Notes: generated by a model not told the origin, from the sequence alone. Positions 7,103 through 17,333 are shown, counted from the first letter of the stretch. The stretch: DNA of 36,249 nt from Thiobacillus sp. (GCA_018263115.1 JADFDC010000024.1:1-36249); one strand, 5' to 3'. A program made the numbers and translations.

Positions 7103-7525
7103 ATGGCCACCGAACATTTGAAGCGCTTTGAACCCTACAAGGCCAAAAAGGGCGAGGAATACATGAATGCAAAGCAGCTCGCGCATTTTCGCAAAATCCT
7201 TGAAGCCTGGAAAGCCGAGCTGTCGCATGACATCGACACCACCATCCACGTCATGCAGGATGAAGCAACCGTGTTTGCCGACCCCAACGACCGTGCGACG
7301 CAGGAGTCCGACATGGCGCTGGAACTCAGAAACCGCGACCGCGAGCGCAAGCTGATCAAGAAGATCGACGAAACCATCGCCAAAATCGATGCGGGTGATT
7401 ACGGTTACTGCGAATCTTGCGGCGTTGAAATCGGTATCGAGCGCCTGCAGGCGCGTCCAACCGCCAGCCTGTGTATCGATTGCAAGACGCTGGAAGAAAT
7501 CAAGGAAAAGCAGGTCGCCAAATAA
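7103..7525 (+). CDS. dksA: RNA polymerase-binding transcription factor DksA
   Basis: 140 aa. The coiled coil (about residues 25-110) carries the tip motif [25 protein letters not shown] with the conserved Asp residues that enter the polymerase secondary channel. The C4-type zinc finger is YCESCG...CIDCKTLEE. DksA works with ppGpp to adjust rRNA and amino-acid promoters. It has its own upstream region (7019-7102) and is divergent from cbbY. The gene downstream starts 14 bp after its stop. Confidence 0.96.
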   Translation: MATEHLKRFEPYKAKKGEEYMNAKQLAHFRKILEAWKAELSHDIDTTIHVMQDEATVFADPNDRATQESDMALELRNRDRERKLIKKIDETIAKIDAGDYGYCESCGVEIGIERLQARPTASLCIDCKTLEEIKEKQVAK

Positions 7526-7539
7526 ACCGGCCAACTTCG

Positions 7540-7980
7540 ATGAATGCGCCACAGAATGTGACCACTGACTTCGAGGCCAAGTACTGGGGCACGCTTTACA
7601 GCGTCTTGTCATGGGATCAGCTTACCGCCTTGTGGCAGAAGATTGAATCTGGCGCTGGCTGGTACTTGTATGCGGTTGGCCAGGAACTGCCGGAAAGTAA
7701 ATCATCCGATGAAGAAGTCGGGCATTTCATCAAGCGGATTGATGAACTGTTGCGAAAGGAGCACGAAGAGGATTATTGCGGCATTGTCTATGCCGATGAC
7801 CTCGCCAAGCCCAGCTTTATCAAGATCTACGATCCGCACAATCTTGGCGTTTCCTGTGGCTCAAGCGGGCATCATATCTTTCCAGGCTGGATCATGAGCC
7901 AGCAAGCACCGGTTAATCTGAATCCTGCGGTCGTGCCGAATAACCGAAAGCGGTGGTGGCAATCTCTTTTTGGTGCTTAA
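7540..7980 (+). CDS. Conserved hypothetical protein downstream of dksA
   Basis: 146 aa from the ATG at 7540 (MNAPQNVTTDFEAKYWG). No signal peptide or membrane span. It has many Trp residues (WGTLYSVLSWDQLTALWQKIESGAGWYLYAVG, PGWIMSQ, RKRWWQSLFGA) and a segment FIKIYDPHNLGVSCGSSGHHIFPGW. I do not recognise a named domain. It follows dksA by 14 bp and ends at a strong terminator, so the two probably share a transcript. Confidence 0.75.
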   Translation: MNAPQNVTTDFEAKYWGTLYSVLSWDQLTALWQKIESGAGWYLYAVGQELPESKSSDEEVGHFIKRIDELLRKEHEEDYCGIVYADDLAKPSFIKIYDPHNLGVSCGSSGHHIFPGWIMSQQAPVNLNPAVVPNNRKRWWQSLFGA

Positions 7981-8000
7981 TCTCTTAAGAAAGCAATAAA

Positions 8001-8030
8001 AAACGCCCGGCATCTGCCGGGCGTTTTGTT
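8001..8030. terminator. Bidirectional terminator between the dksA unit and pnp
   Basis: Stem CGCCCGGC/GCCGGGCG with flanking A's and U's: TTTTGTTTT after it on the plus strand and a U-run on the minus strand. It serves the convergent genes on both sides. Confidence 0.88.
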
Positions 8031-8044
8031 TTGAGCGTGGCTGT

Positions 8045-10174
8045 TTATTCAGCCGCGCCTTCAGGAGCGGGTGCCGGTTCTTCCTTCTTGGGCGGTTCGA
8101 TCAGCGCTTTCATGGAAAGACGAAGACGGCCTTTTTCGTCGGCTTCCAGCACTTTTACGCGCACCTGCTGGCCTTCCTTGAGGTGCTCAGCCACGGTGGC
8201 GATGCGCTCGTGGGCGATCTGGGAAATGTGTAGCAGGCCGTCGCGGCCGGGTAGCACATTTACAATCGCACCGAAGTCCAGCAGCTTCACGACGGTACCG
8301 TCATACACTGCTCCAACTTCCACTTCTGCGGTGATTTCCTCGATGCGCTTTTTGGCAATTTCGCCAGATTCGGTACTGGTGCAGGCAATCTTGACGGTGC
8401 CGTCTTCCCCAATGTCAATTTGCGTGCCGGTTTCCTCGGTCAGCGCGCGAATCACGGCACCGCCCTTGCCAATGACGTCACGGATCTTTTCCGGATTGAT
8501 CTTGATGGTGATGATGCGCGGGGCATAAGCAGACATTTCCTCGCGGGCGCCGCCAACGGCCTGCTTCATCAAACCCAGGATGTGCATGCGGCCTTCCTTG
8601 GCCTGCTTGAGCGCGGCATCCATAATTTCCTTGGTGATGCCCTGGATCTTGATGTCCATCTGCAAGGCGGTAACGCCTTTTTCGGAACCGGCAACCTTGA
8701 AGTCCATGTCGCCCAGATGATCTTCGTCACCCAGAATGTCGGTCAGCACGGCAAACTTGCCACCTTCCTTGATCAGGCCCATGGCGATACCAGCGATGTG
8801 AGCCTTCATCGGCACACCGGCATCCAGCATGGACAGGCAGCCGCCACACACGGAGGCCATGGAAGAGGAGCCATTTGATTCGGTGATTTCGGATACGACG
8901 CGCAGGGTATAGCCGAACTCTTCCTTGGACGGCAGAGCTGCCAGCAAGGCGCGCTTGGCCAGACGGCCGTGGCCGATTTCACGGCGCTTGGGGCTGCCGA
9001 CGCGGCCGGTTTCGCCGGTGGCGAAGGGCGGCATGTTGTAGTGCAGCATGAAGTGCTCGGAGTACTCACCCATCAGGGACTCGATGGTTTGCTCGTCACG
9101 GCCTGTTCCCAGGGTGGTGATGACCAGCGCCTGTGTTTCGCCACGGGTGAACAGGGCGGAACCGTGGGTGCGCGGCAACACGCCGGTGCGAATGGTGATG
9201 GGGCGCACGGTGCGGGTGTCGCGGCCGTCGATACGCGGCTGCCCCGACAGGATGCGTCCGCGCACGATGCGGGCTTCCAGTTTGAAGAACTCATCCTTCA
9301 CCACGTTGATCGCCAGCGTATCCATGTCGGCGGTGATGAGTTCGGCGAAGACCTTCTCGCGAATCGCATCCACCGCGGCAGTACGGGCCTGCTTCTGCTT
9401 GATCGAATAAGCTTCCTGCATGGCCTGGCCTGCCAGCGACTCGATCTTGTTGATGAGGTCGGTGTTGGGTGCGGGCGCTTCCCAGTCCCAGGGATCCTTG
9501 CCGGCTTCGTCGGCCAGTTCATTGATGGCGTTGATGGCGACCTGCATTTGCTGGTGACCGAAAACGACCGCGCCCAGCATGATGTCTTCCGGCAGCTCCA
9601 TGGCCTCGGATTCAACCATCAGCACGGCGGCTTCGGTGCCGGACACAACTAGGTCCAATGCGGAATTTTTCAGCTCGGAGGCGGTGGGGTTGAGCACGTA
9701 TTCGCCGTTGATGAAGCCGACGCGGGCTGCGCCGACGGGGCCGTCAAATGGTACGCCAGACAGGGACAACGCGGCGGAGGCGCCAATCAGGGATGGAATG
9801 TCGGAATCCACTTCGGGGTTGGACGACAGCACATGAGCGATGATCTGCACTTCGTTGAAAAAGCTTTCCGGAAACAGCGGGCGGATTGGACGATCGATCA
9901 GGCGCGATGTCAGCGTTTCCTTTTCGGTGGGCTTGCCTTCACGCTTGAAGTAGCCGCCAGGAATGCGGCCAGCCGCATAAGTTTTTTCCAGATAATCGAC
10001 GGTCAAGGGGAAGAAATCCTGGCCGGGTTTGACTTCACGCTTTGCAACCACGGTTACTAGCACCACGGTATCGTCCATATTGACCAGGACGGCGCCATCA
10101 GCCTGGCGTGCAACTTCTCCGGTTTCCAGGGTTACTGTATGGCGTCCGAACTGGAATGATTTGGTGACTTTCAT
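8045..10174 (-). CDS. pnp: Polyribonucleotide nucleotidyltransferase (PNPase)
   Basis: Phosphorolytic 3'-5' exoribonuclease of the RNA degradosome, 709 aa. Two RNase PH domains: the first opens with [23 protein letters not shown], the second with [37 protein letters not shown] and includes the catalytic-core [15 protein letters not shown]. These are followed by a KH domain ([25 protein letters not shown]) and an S1 domain ([34 protein letters not shown]). A Glu/Ala/Pro-rich tail ([12 protein letters not shown]) may contact other degradosome parts. Last gene of the rimP-nusA-infB-rbfA-truB-rpsO-pnp series, with a hairpin in its leader. Confidence 0.98.
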   Translation of the reverse strand: MKVTKSFQFGRHTVTLETGEVARQADGAVLVNMDDTVVLVTVVAKREVKPGQDFFPLTVDYLEKTYAAGRIPGGYFKREGKPTEKETLTSRLIDRPIRPLFPESFFNEVQIIAHVLSSNPEVDSDIPSLIGASAALSLSGVPFDGPVGAARVGFINGEYVLNPTASELKNSALDLVVSGTEAAVLMVESEAMELPEDIMLGAVVFGHQQMQVAINAINELADEAGKDPWDWEAPAPNTDLINKIESLAGQAMQEAYSIKQKQARTAAVDAIREKVFAELITADMDTLAINVVKDEFFKLEARIVRGRILSGQPRIDGRDTRTVRPITIRTGVLPRTHGSALFTRGETQALVITTLGTGRDEQTIESLMGEYSEHFMLHYNMPPFATGETGRVGSPKRREIGHGRLAKRALLAALPSKEEFGYTLRVVSEITESNGSSSMASVCGGCLSMLDAGVPMKAHIAGIAMGLIKEGGKFAVLTDILGDEDHLGDMDFKVAGSEKGVTALQMDIKIQGITKEIMDAALKQAKEGRMHILGLMKQAVGGAREEMSAYAPRIITIKINPEKIRDVIGKGGAVIRALTEETGTQIDIGEDGTVKIACTSTESGEIAKKRIEEITAEVEVGAVYDGTVVKLLDFGAIVNVLPGRDGLLHISQIAHERIATVAEHLKEGQQVRVKVLEADEKGRLRLSMKALIEPPKKEEPAPAPEGAAE

Positions 10175-10197
10175 GCTTTTCCTCTTTCTCTAAACGA

Positions 10198-10225
10198 AAC
10201 CGCCCCGCATGTTGGCGGGGCGGTT
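10198..10225 (-). terminator. rpsO-pnp intercistronic hairpin
   Basis: Stem of about 11 bp (AACCGCCCCGC/GCGGGGCGGTT) with a 6-nt loop followed by TTTCGTTT. In enterobacteria this interval holds the rpsO terminator and the RNase III site through which PNPase limits its own synthesis. The same role here is inferred from position. Confidence 0.65.
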
Positions 10226-10262
10226 GTCTCCTGCTCGATAGTGTTTTTGGCCTGGCGGGTAA

Positions 10263-10532
10263 TTACTTGCGCAGACCAAGGCGCTCGATCAGCGTCTTGT
10301 AGCCGGTCAAATTGGTGCGCTTCAGATAATCCAGCAACTTGCGGCGGCGGCTGACCATTTTCAGCAGACCACGGCGGGAATGGTGATCCTTGGCGTGAGT
10401 TTTGAAATGGTCGGTCAGTTGATTAATGCGGGTGGTCAGCAAGGCAACCTGCACTTCCGGGGAACCCGTATCGTTTGCAGCGCGTTGATAGTCCTTGACG
10501 ACTTGTGCCTTGTCGGTAGAAGTGGCAGCCAT
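10263..10532 (-). CDS. rpsO: Ribosomal protein S15
   Basis: 89 aa, the standard length. It contains [35 protein letters not shown] and the C-terminal [11 protein letters not shown]-type segment ([28 protein letters not shown]). It binds 16S rRNA early in 30S assembly. An AGGAG ribosome-binding site lies 8 bp before the ATG. Located 246 bp after truB, so it may also have its own promoter. Confidence 0.98.
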   Translation of the reverse strand: MAATSTDKAQVVKDYQRAANDTGSPEVQVALLTTRINQLTDHFKTHAKDHHSRRGLLKMVSRRRKLLDYLKRTNLTGYKTLIERLGLRK

Positions 10533-10585
10533 GTTTTTCTCCTAGAAAATCAGGTTTGTAAAATCGCGAAACCCGGTGGCTGTTT

Positions 10586-10660
10586 GGGTTTCGTTCTGTG
10601 AAACCCATGAAAACTCGGCGGGTCTCGTTCCATGAAATCCACAAGTCGGTGGATTTCATG
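10586..10660. repeat. Paired palindromes upstream of rpsO
   Basis: Two inverted repeats in the 246-bp truB-rpsO gap: GGGTTTC..GAAACCC (10586-10606) and a perfect 12-bp stem CATGAAATCCAC/GTGGATTTCATG (10631-10660). The intervening bases look related (TCGTTCTGTGAAACCC versus TCGTTCCATGAAATCC). A further GAAACCC lies at 10568-10574. They could be a truB 3' structure, an rpsO mRNA structure or short repeats. The rest of the gap shows nothing clear. Confidence 0.5.
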
Positions 10661-10778
10661 CTGACGGATTGGTTGGACAGCCTGTCAGCAAGCTGTGCAT
10701 TCTACCCCAAAAATGCTTCCATCTCAATTGGTTGGGATGTCCCTGTCAGGGCAAAGGCGGTAAACGAGCTGGACCGGA

Positions 10779-11687
10779 TTAGTCAGCCTGCCGGACAATG
10801 CTTGTGGTATCCATCAGCCGATAGGGGGTCAGCCTTTGACCTGCTTCAAGCAGGCCGAGAAGACCATGTGGTGCGTAGGCGCGGACGATGCCGACTGGAC
10901 AGCTTTCCGGCCTGTCAATGTGTTTGCCCTGGGCAAGCAGGCAGGCATCGTCAAAATCGATGTCTATCCGCGGTAACGAATCCAGCAGGCTATCCGGGGG
11001 TAACAGAATGGACATGCGATCATTTGTATCCATCGATTCCAATGCATCCAGCGAGGTCGCCTGAATGATTGAAAGCGTTCCACTCGATGTTCGTTCAAGG
11101 GCGATCAGGTGCGCGCCGCATCCCAGTGCCATGCCAATATCTTCAGCCAGCGTGCGGATATAGGTTCCGCCCGAACAACGAACTGACAGGATGAGTTGAT
11201 TCTCTTCAAGCGATTCAGCTTCCAGGCTGTAAATCGTGATTTCACGCGGCTTTCGTTCGATTTCGATGCCTTGCCGCGCATATTCATACAATGCCTTGCC
11301 CTGGTGCTTGAGCGCGGAATACATGGGCGGAATCTGTTGCAGGCTTCCGGTAAACCGGGGCAGCAGTTTTTTGATGTCCTCAAGGGTGGTTTCGACGGGA
11401 CGGGTTTCAACTGGCGATCCTTCCGTGTCGCCGGTTGTGGTGGTGACGCCGAGTTTGAGCGTGGCGCGATAGGTCTTGTCGCCATGCAGGGCGTAGCTGG
11501 AGAATTTGGTGGCCTGGCCGAAGCAGACGGGTAAAAGTCCGGAAGCGAAGGGGTCGAGCGTACCGGTATGGCCGGCTTTCGCTGCACTATAAAGCCGTTT
11601 GGCTTTTTGCAGGGCGGCGTTCGATGTCCACCCGGCGGGCTTGTTCAACAGCAATACGCCGTCGATGTTCAGGCGCAGTGACTTCAT
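10779..11687 (-). CDS. truB: tRNA pseudouridine(55) synthase
   Basis: Makes pseudouridine 55 in the T-loop of tRNAs; 302 aa. Family motifs: GVLLLNKPAGWTSN at the N-terminus, the catalytic-Asp motif AGHTGTLDPFASGLLPVCFGQATK, KTYRATLKLGVTTTTGDTEG, PPMYSALKHQGKALYEYAR and VRCSGGTYIRTLAEDIG. It follows rbfA in the usual cluster order, but the 150-bp gap holds an inverted-repeat element. Confidence 0.97.
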   Translation of the reverse strand: MKSLRLNIDGVLLLNKPAGWTSNAALQKAKRLYSAAKAGHTGTLDPFASGLLPVCFGQATKFSSYALHGDKTYRATLKLGVTTTTGDTEGSPVETRPVETTLEDIKKLLPRFTGSLQQIPPMYSALKHQGKALYEYARQGIEIERKPREITIYSLEAESLEENQLILSVRCSGGTYIRTLAEDIGMALGCGAHLIALERTSSGTLSIIQATSLDALESMDTNDRMSILLPPDSLLDSLPRIDIDFDDACLLAQGKHIDRPESCPVGIVRAYAPHGLLGLLEAGQRLTPYRLMDTTSIVRQAD

Positions 11688-11700
11688 TTATCCAAGCCGA

Positions 11701-11825
11701 ACCACGAAGGGCACAAAGTCCACAAAGTAAAAAACAATCAGGCAAGACAGCATACGCCAGGAAATCGGCATGTCCCATGGAAGAAGGCTCCGGGAATCCT
11801 TCGTGTCCTTGGTGCCCTTCGTGGT
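11701..11825. repeat. Inverted-repeat element between truB and rbfA
   Basis: The ends ACCACGAAGGGCAC (11701-11714) and its exact complement (11812-11825) flank about 97 bp. The similarity continues inward imperfectly (AAAGTCCACAAAG versus CAAGGACACGAAGG). It looks like a small dispersed repeat; there is no coding content. The copy lies in an operon and might affect truB translation. Confidence 0.55.
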
Positions 11826-11837
11826 AAGGCTTTTGGG

Positions 11838-12221
11838 TTATTCATCCTTTGGGTGTCTGGCGTCTTCAGCTATCGCCTGATCAATGAGCTGGGAAAGATG
11901 CATGCCGCGTTCCACGGATTCATCATAGGCAAAGGCAAGTTGCGGCACGATGCGGAGTTTCATCCGGTGCGCAAGCTGGCTGCGGAGAAACCCGGTTGCG
12001 CGCCGCAGCGCGTTCAGAACGTCGTCGTGGCTGGTTGCGGTTGGTTTGGCCGACATGCTGGTGATGAAAATCCTGGCGTGCTCAAGATCGTTGGTGACTT
12101 CCACGCCGGTAATCGTGATCAGTCCAACCCGCGGATCCTTGAGTTCGAGCCGGATGATTTCGGCCAGTTCACGCTGGATTTCGTCGGCGACACGGCGGGA
12201 TCTAGGGAAGTCTTTGGGCAT
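11838..12221 (-). CDS. rbfA: Ribosome-binding factor A
   Basis: 30S maturation factor, 127 aa. It has the family N-terminus (RSRRVADEIQRELAEIIRLELKDPRVGLITITGVEVTNDLEHARIFIT) and the KH-like fold with LRSQLAHRMKLRIVPQLAFAYDESVERGMHLSQLID. The start is fixed by family similarity (MPKDFPRSRRVADE). No Shine-Dalgarno precedes it: the 35 bp before the ATG (apart from a 3-bp spacer) are five copies of a 7-bp repeat. Confidence 0.96.
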   Translation of the reverse strand: MPKDFPRSRRVADEIQRELAEIIRLELKDPRVGLITITGVEVTNDLEHARIFITSMSAKPTATSHDDVLNALRRATGFLRSQLAHRMKLRIVPQLAFAYDESVERGMHLSQLIDQAIAEDARHPKDE

Positions 12222-12224
12222 TGT

Positions 12225-12259
12225 GGGTGAAGGGTGAAGGGTGAAGGGTGAAGGGTGAA
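12225..12259. repeat. Tandem 7-bp repeats directly upstream of rbfA
   Basis: Five perfect GGGTGAA units (TTCACCC on the coding strand) lie 3 bp before the rbfA ATG. A purine-rich AGGGAGAAGGG lies upstream at about 12270-12280 and could pair with the repeats. Beyond it is a GCGCC/GGCGC hairpin near 12285-12297, followed by the infB stop. Confidence 0.9.
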
Positions 12260-12319
12260 GGGGGGTTTACCCTTCTCCCTTGAGCGCCGTAGGCGCGGTC
12301 CCTTTCCCCTTCACGGGTT

Positions 12320-14959
12320 TTACAGTGTTCGCGCCACTTCCACGACTTCGTAAACCTCAAGCTGGTCGCCTTCCTTGAGGTCGTTGTAGTTCTTCAGCGA
12401 GAGGCCGCATTCAAAGCCTTCCTTCACTTCCTTTACATCATCCTTGAAGCGTTTGAGCGAGTCGAGTTCACCATCGAACAGCACGACGTTGTCGCGCAAC
12501 AGGCGCACGCGGCTGCCGCGCTTGACCAGCCCCGAGAGTACCATGCAACCTGCAACCGCACCCACTTTCGGCACCTGGAAAACCTGGCGGATTTCGACTT
12601 GGCCAAGGTGGTTCTCCTTCTTCTCTGGTGACAGCATGCCGCTCAGGGCCGCTTTCACTTCATCCACGGCTTCGTAGATGATGTTGTAGTAGCGGATATC
12701 CACGCCCGAGGACTCAGCCAGCTTGCGGGCATTGGCATCGGCCCGCACGTTAAAGCCTATGACGACGGCGTTGGATGCCAGCGCCAGGTTGACGTCGGAC
12801 TCGGTGATGCCGCCGACGCCGCTGTGAATGACATTGACCTTGACTTCGCCTGTGGACAGGCGGCTCAGCGCATGGGTCAGGCCTTCATAGGAACCCTGCA
12901 CGTCGGCCTTGATGATGAGCGGCAACTGCTTGACTTCGCCTTCCGTCATCTGTTCGAACATGCTTTCGAGCTTGGCGGCTTGTTGCTTGGCCAGCTTTAC
13001 ATCACGGTATTTGCCCTGGCGGAACAACGCGATTTCGCGTGCTTTCTTCTCGTCCGGTAAAACCAGCGCGTCGTCACCCGCATTTGGAACATCTGATAAA
13101 CCCTGGATCTCAACCGGGATGGACGGGCCGGCTTCGTTGATGGCGGTACCGTTCTCGTCCAGCATGGCGCGCACCCGACCGTAAGCCTGGCCGGCGAGCA
13201 GAATGTCGCCGCGCTTCAGCGTGCCGGATTGCACCAGCAATGTCGCCACCGGTCCGCGTCCCTTGTCGAGGCGGGATTCGATGACGATGCCTTTGGCGGG
13301 CGCCTCCTTTGGCGCGGTGAGTTCCAGCACTTCGGCCTGCAACAGAATGGCATCCAGCAGGTTGTCGATGCCTTGTCCCGATTTGGCGGAAACATCCACG
13401 AACATGGCATCGCCGCCCCAGTCTTCCGGCACCACTTCATTGGTCGCGAGTTCCTGGCGGATGCGCTCAGGGTTGGCTTCGGGCTTGTCTATCTTGTTGA
13501 CGGCAACAACGATGGGTAGCTTGGCCGCCTTGGCGTGATGAATGGCTTCGATGGTGGTCGGCATGACACCATCATCCGCGGCCACGACCAGAATCACCAG
13601 ATCCGTGGCCTTGGCGCCACGAGCCCGCATGGCGGTAAAGGCTTCATGGCCCGGGGTGTCCAGGAAAGTAATCATGCCCTTGGGCGTTTCCACATGGTAG
13701 GCGCCAATGTGCTGGGTGATGCCGCCCGCTTCACCGGCCGCCACCTTGGCGCGGCGGATGTAGTCCAGCAGCGAAGTCTTGCCATGGTCAACGTGGCCCA
13801 TGACGGTGACGACTGGGGCACGATGCACAGCGGTTGCGGCTTCAATCGTCGCGCCTTCTTCCAGGAAAGATTCCGGAGTATCCAGTGCGGCAGCCTTGGC
13901 GATGTGGCCCATTTCCTCGACCACGATCATGGCGGTTTCCTGGTCCAGGACCTGATTGATGGTGACCATGGAGCCCATTTTCATCAGGGTCTTGATAACT
14001 TCGGCGGCCTTGACGGACATCTTGTGAGCCAGTTCGGCCACCGTGATGGTTTCAGGAATCGTCACTTCATGCACCACCGGTTCGGTTGGTGCGACAAACT
14101 GATGCTGGGTGTCATCGGTCTTGTGCTTGCCACCGGATTTCTTGCCACGCCAGCCATCGCCACCGGTGTCGCCGCGAACCTTGATGCCGCGTTTTTTCTG
14201 CTGGTCGTCTGCCCACGTGCCTTTGTCTTTCTTGGCGGGCTTTTTATCCTTGGCTTCGCCTTCCGGTTTGGCGGGTTTGTGCAGTGTCGCCGCGCCGGGT
14301 TCTGCCTTGGCGGGCGCCTTGGCCTGTTCGGCGGTGCGGGCAGCCTCGGCCTGTTTTTTCAGTAGTTCGCGTTCCTGCTTGAGGCGTTGATCTTCGGCTT
14401 GCGCGGCGAGCAGCGCCTGATGCCGGCGCGCTTCTTCTTCGCGCGACTGGCGTTCGGCTTCATCAATCACAGAAACGGCCTTTTTGCGTGTTGTGCGCTT
14501 GGGTTTGGCTTCTTCAGCCGCTGGAGCGGCTGCTTCGACGGCAGTGGCCTCGGCAGCGGGAATTTCAACAGCGTTGGACACCAGTTCGGCGACGACAGGG
14601 GGCGTTTCCTCAATGACGGGCTCGGGCGCAATTTCAGCAACAGGAACGGGCGCAGATTCGGCAGCAGCTTCCTTTTTCACGTAGGTGCGCTTTTTGCGCA
14701 CTTCCACTTGAATCGTACGTGATTTGCCGGTGCTGTCAGCTTTCTTGATTTCGCTGGTCTGTTTGCGAGTCAGGGTGATTTTTGTTTTGGGCTGATCTTC
14801 CGCGCCGTGCATTTTGCGCAGGTAGTCAAGCAACTGGGTCTTGTCCGTTTCGGTAATTGCATCTTCGGCGGCAGTTTTATGGACGCCCGCCGCCTTGAGC
14901 TGTTCGAGCAGCAAATCAGGCGAAAGCTTCAGTTCTTTGGCGAATTTTTCAACATTCAT
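12320..14959 (-). CDS. infB: Translation initiation factor IF-2
   Basis: GTPase that places initiator tRNA on the 30S subunit; 879 aa. The N-terminal IF2N module is [29 protein letters not shown] long charged Ala/Lys/Glu-rich linker (about residues 60-290) is followed by a second IF2N-like region ([25 protein letters not shown]). The G domain has [16 protein letters not shown] (G1), DTPGHEAF (G3) and NKID (G4). Domains II-IV follow ([31 protein letters not shown]). Between nusA and rbfA in the standard order. Confidence 0.98.
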   Translation of the reverse strand: MNVEKFAKELKLSPDLLLEQLKAAGVHKTAAEDAITETDKTQLLDYLRKMHGAEDQPKTKITLTRKQTSEIKKADSTGKSRTIQVEVRKKRTYVKKEAAAESAPVPVAEIAPEPVIEETPPVVAELVSNAVEIPAAEATAVEAAAPAAEEAKPKRTTRKKAVSVIDEAERQSREEEARRHQALLAAQAEDQRLKQERELLKKQAEAARTAEQAKAPAKAEPGAATLHKPAKPEGEAKDKKPAKKDKGTWADDQQKKRGIKVRGDTGGDGWRGKKSGGKHKTDDTQHQFVAPTEPVVHEVTIPETITVAELAHKMSVKAAEVIKTLMKMGSMVTINQVLDQETAMIVVEEMGHIAKAAALDTPESFLEEGATIEAATAVHRAPVVTVMGHVDHGKTSLLDYIRRAKVAAGEAGGITQHIGAYHVETPKGMITFLDTPGHEAFTAMRARGAKATDLVILVVAADDGVMPTTIEAIHHAKAAKLPIVVAVNKIDKPEANPERIRQELATNEVVPEDWGGDAMFVDVSAKSGQGIDNLLDAILLQAEVLELTAPKEAPAKGIVIESRLDKGRGPVATLLVQSGTLKRGDILLAGQAYGRVRAMLDENGTAINEAGPSIPVEIQGLSDVPNAGDDALVLPDEKKAREIALFRQGKYRDVKLAKQQAAKLESMFEQMTEGEVKQLPLIIKADVQGSYEGLTHALSRLSTGEVKVNVIHSGVGGITESDVNLALASNAVVIGFNVRADANARKLAESSGVDIRYYNIIYEAVDEVKAALSGMLSPEKKENHLGQVEIRQVFQVPKVGAVAGCMVLSGLVKRGSRVRLLRDNVVLFDGELDSLKRFKDDVKEVKEGFECGLSLKNYNDLKEGDQLEVYEVVEVARTL

Positions 14960-15001
14960 GCGGCGGTTTCCATCCTAAAACTCTTGCGCCAGGTACTGCC
15001 A

Positions 15002-16474
15002 TCAGGCAAACCAGGGTGCGCGTGCGGTCATGATGAGCTGCTTGGCGCGCTCTTCATCCATTTCAGTCATTTCCACCAGATCGTCCACGGCCAGGTCGGC
15101 CAGATCCTCGGTGGTGTGAACGCCCTTTGCAGCCAGCAACCGGGCGGTTTCCGGATCCATGCCCTCCAGCGACAGCAAATCGCCAGCCGAAGCTTCAACC
15201 TTTTCCTCGCCCGCAATGGCGGCTGTCAGCAGGGCATTGCGGGCGCGGTTCCTGAGTTCATTGATGATTTCCTCATCAAATGCCTCGATTTCCTGCATTT
15301 CCGCCAGCGGGACATAGGCCACTTCTTCCAGGGTGGAGAAGCCTTCATCGACCAGAATCTGGGCAACTTCTTCGTCCACATCCAGCTTTTCCATGAACAG
15401 GCTGCGGATGGTCTCGGTTTCGTTGGCCTTTTTACTGGAAGCTTCTTCTTCGGTGATGATGTTGAGTTCCCAGCCAGTCAGTTCGGAGGCCAGGCGAACG
15501 TTCTGGCCATTGGAACCGATCGCTTTGCCAAGCTGATCTTCTTCCACCACCACATCGATACTGTGTTTGTCTTCATCCACAACGATGCGGCTGACTTCGG
15601 CCGGTGCCAGGGCATTGATGACAAACTGGGCGGGATCTGGTGACCACAGGATGATGTCCACGCGTTCTCCCGCCAGTTCGTTGGTGACTGACGTGACACG
15701 TGAACCGCGCAGGCCGATGCAGGTGCCGATCGGGTCGATGCGCTGATCATTGGACTTGACGGCAATTTTCGCGCGCAAACCAGGATCGCGAGCGGCAGCC
15801 TTGATCTCGATCAGGCCTTCCTCGATTTCCGGCACTTCCAGTTCAAACAGCTTCATGATGAATTCCGGCGCGGTGCGGGAAAGTACCAGCTGCGGGCCGC
15901 GCCCGCCACGTTCGATTTTTGACAGATAGGCGCGCACGCGATCGCCAACTCTCAAATTTTCGCGTGCAATCATCTGGTCGCGGTGCAGGAAGCCTTCGAC
16001 TCGGCCGGATTCGATAATGGCGTTGCCGCGGTCCATGCGCTTGACCACGCCTGTAACCAGGTGTTCTTTCCGCTCCAGAAAATCGTTGAGGATTTGCTCG
16101 CGCTCGGCATCGCGAATTTTTTGCAGGATGACCTGCTTGGCAGCCTGTGCGCCAATGCGGCCAAACTCCACGGCTTCCAGCGGTTCTTCGACAAAATCAC
16201 CTACCTCGATGTCCGGGTGATCGTATTGAGCGTCCACCAGCAGAATCTGATTGTCCTCGGATTCGAGTTCCTGTTCAGTGACGACCTGCCAGCGGCGGAA
16301 AGCCTTGTAGTCACCCGTTTCGCGATCTATTTCCACGCGAACATCAGCATCGCCCTTGACGCGCTTCTTGGTAGCAGAGGCCAAAGCCATTTCTAGGGCG
16401 CCGAACACGATATCGGGGTCGACGTTTTTTTCACGCGCCAAGGCGTCTACCAGCATCAACATTTCGCGGCTCAT
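15002..16474 (-). CDS. nusA: Transcription termination/antitermination factor NusA
   Basis: 490 aa. The N-terminal polymerase-binding domain ([37 protein letters not shown]) is followed by an S1 domain ([16 protein letters not shown]), KH domains ([60 protein letters not shown]) and two C-terminal acidic repeats (about residues 350-490). A GGAGG ribosome-binding site precedes the ATG. Part of rimP-nusA-infB. Confidence 0.98.
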   Translation of the reverse strand: MSREMLMLVDALAREKNVDPDIVFGALEMALASATKKRVKGDADVRVEIDRETGDYKAFRRWQVVTEQELESEDNQILLVDAQYDHPDIEVGDFVEEPLEAVEFGRIGAQAAKQVILQKIRDAEREQILNDFLERKEHLVTGVVKRMDRGNAIIESGRVEGFLHRDQMIARENLRVGDRVRAYLSKIERGGRGPQLVLSRTAPEFIMKLFELEVPEIEEGLIEIKAAARDPGLRAKIAVKSNDQRIDPIGTCIGLRGSRVTSVTNELAGERVDIILWSPDPAQFVINALAPAEVSRIVVDEDKHSIDVVVEEDQLGKAIGSNGQNVRLASELTGWELNIITEEEASSKKANETETIRSLFMEKLDVDEEVAQILVDEGFSTLEEVAYVPLAEMQEIEAFDEEIINELRNRARNALLTAAIAGEEKVEASAGDLLSLEGMDPETARLLAAKGVHTTEDLADLAVDDLVEMTEMDEERAKQLIMTARAPWFA

Positions 16475-16503
16475 CGCCTAATCCTCCAGCTCAAAATCGG
16501 ACT

Positions 16504-16974
16504 TCAGAATTCGGGTTTCAAACGCGCCGAATCCAGATTGTTCCAGTCCAGCGAAATAACAGTTCCTTCGACATCAAGCCGGATTTTGTTTTCCTCAATA
16601 CCCAGCAATCTGCCACTAAATTTTTTGCGGTTTTCCACGGGAATCCGCAATTTGATATTGACTGCGTGGCCCGCAAAACGTACGAAATCCGCGGGTTTGA
16701 CAAGCGGCCGGTCCATTCCTGGCGAGGACACCTCAAGCCGGTCGTAGTCCACGTTTTCCACCGTGAACAGCCGTGTAAGGTGGTTGCTTACCGCTACGCA
16801 ATCATCAATCGTAATGCCGCCCTGCGCCGGTGTGTCAGGCAAAATATCCGCGGGCACATGACCTTCCGGGCGGTCGATAAACACGCGCAACAAACCGCGG
16901 CCGGCGCGTTCCCATGCCACCAGTTCATAACCCATGCCGGTCAAAGTGGTTTCAAGTAACGCAGGTAATTCCAT
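16504..16974 (-). CDS. rimP: Ribosome maturation factor RimP
   Basis: 30S assembly factor, 156 aa from the ATG at 16974 ([23 protein letters not shown]). It has [34 protein letters not shown], the family signature. The frame is open upstream to 17016, but that extension ([14 protein letters not shown]) would be translated from terminator sequence, so the shorter form is chosen. It has no good Shine-Dalgarno. First protein gene of the nusA operon, preceded by tRNA genes, as metY precedes rimP in E. coli. Confidence 0.93.
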   Translation of the reverse strand: MELPALLETTLTGMGYELVAWERAGRGLLRVFIDRPEGHVPADILPDTPAQGGITIDDCVAVSNHLTRLFTVENVDYDRLEVSSPGMDRPLVKPADFVRFAGHAVNIKLRIPVENRKKFSGRLLGIEENKIRLDVEGTVISLDWNNLDSARLKPEF

Positions 16975-16988
16975 TTCGGCGATACAAA

Positions 16989-17011
16989 TAAAAAATGGGC
17001 GAACCGCCCAT
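16989..17011 (-). terminator. Terminator/attenuator between tRNA-Leu and rimP
   Basis: Minus strand: ATGGGCG-GTT-CGCCCAT followed by a run of U's, ending 15 bp before the rimP ATG. It should end tRNA transcripts. Any read-through would feed the rimP-nusA-infB operon, and NusA acting here could give feedback control. Confidence 0.75.
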
Positions 17012-17085
17012 GCCATAAAAGCACTAAATTTAAAGCCTTTGAATTATAACTGCGATGTGCTGGTTTTGCCAGCAGAAGCTTGATC

Positions 17086-17175
17086 TGGTGCCCGGAACCG
17101 GAATCGAACCGGTAAGGGCTTATTAGGCCCGGCGGATTTTAAGTCCGCTGTGTTTACCAATTTCACCACCCGGGC
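17086..17175 (-). tRNA. tRNA-Leu (TAA)
   Basis: Class II cloverleaf on the minus strand: acceptor GCCCGGG/CCCGGGC-like ends, anticodon loop CTTAAAA (TAA), long variable arm, T-loop GGTTCGATT and encoded CCA. Confidence 0.95.
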
Positions 17176-17226
17176 GCTGCGTATTGATGCAAAGGAGCGG
17201 GAGCCGGGATTCTATCAGAGGGAAAA

Positions 17227-17300
17227 TGGAGGCGGGGGTCGGAATCGAACCGGCGTAGACGGCTTTGCAGGCCGCTGCATAACCACTTTGCTACCCCGCC
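17227..17300 (-). tRNA. tRNA-Cys (GCA)
   Basis: Cloverleaf on the minus strand: acceptor GGCGGGG/CCCCGCC, anticodon loop CTGCAAA (GCA), T-loop GGTTCGATT and encoded CCA. Confidence 0.95.
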
Positions 17301-17333
17301 CTGGAAAGCGGTACCTACATCGTTTTGAAACTG

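Noticed and set aside
7019-7612. Long N-terminal extension of the CbbY-like frame (450 aa in all)
   Set aside because: It runs antisense across dksA and has no resemblance to a HAD protein; the family begins at the ATG at 7018.
12225-12259. GGGTGAA tandem repeats as a CRISPR or iteron array
   Set aside because: The units are contiguous, only 7 bp, without spacers, and no replication gene is nearby.
13535-14365. Open frame of 276 codons on the plus strand
   Set aside because: It is antisense to infB and mirrors its codon bias; His/Phe/Gly-rich nonsense without motifs.
14807-15643. Open frame of 278 codons on the plus strand
   Set aside because: Antisense to infB and nusA; no motif and no ribosome-binding site.
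16975-17016. Longer RimP start at 17016
   Set aside because: The extra residues come from the terminator hairpin; family similarity starts at MELPALLE.
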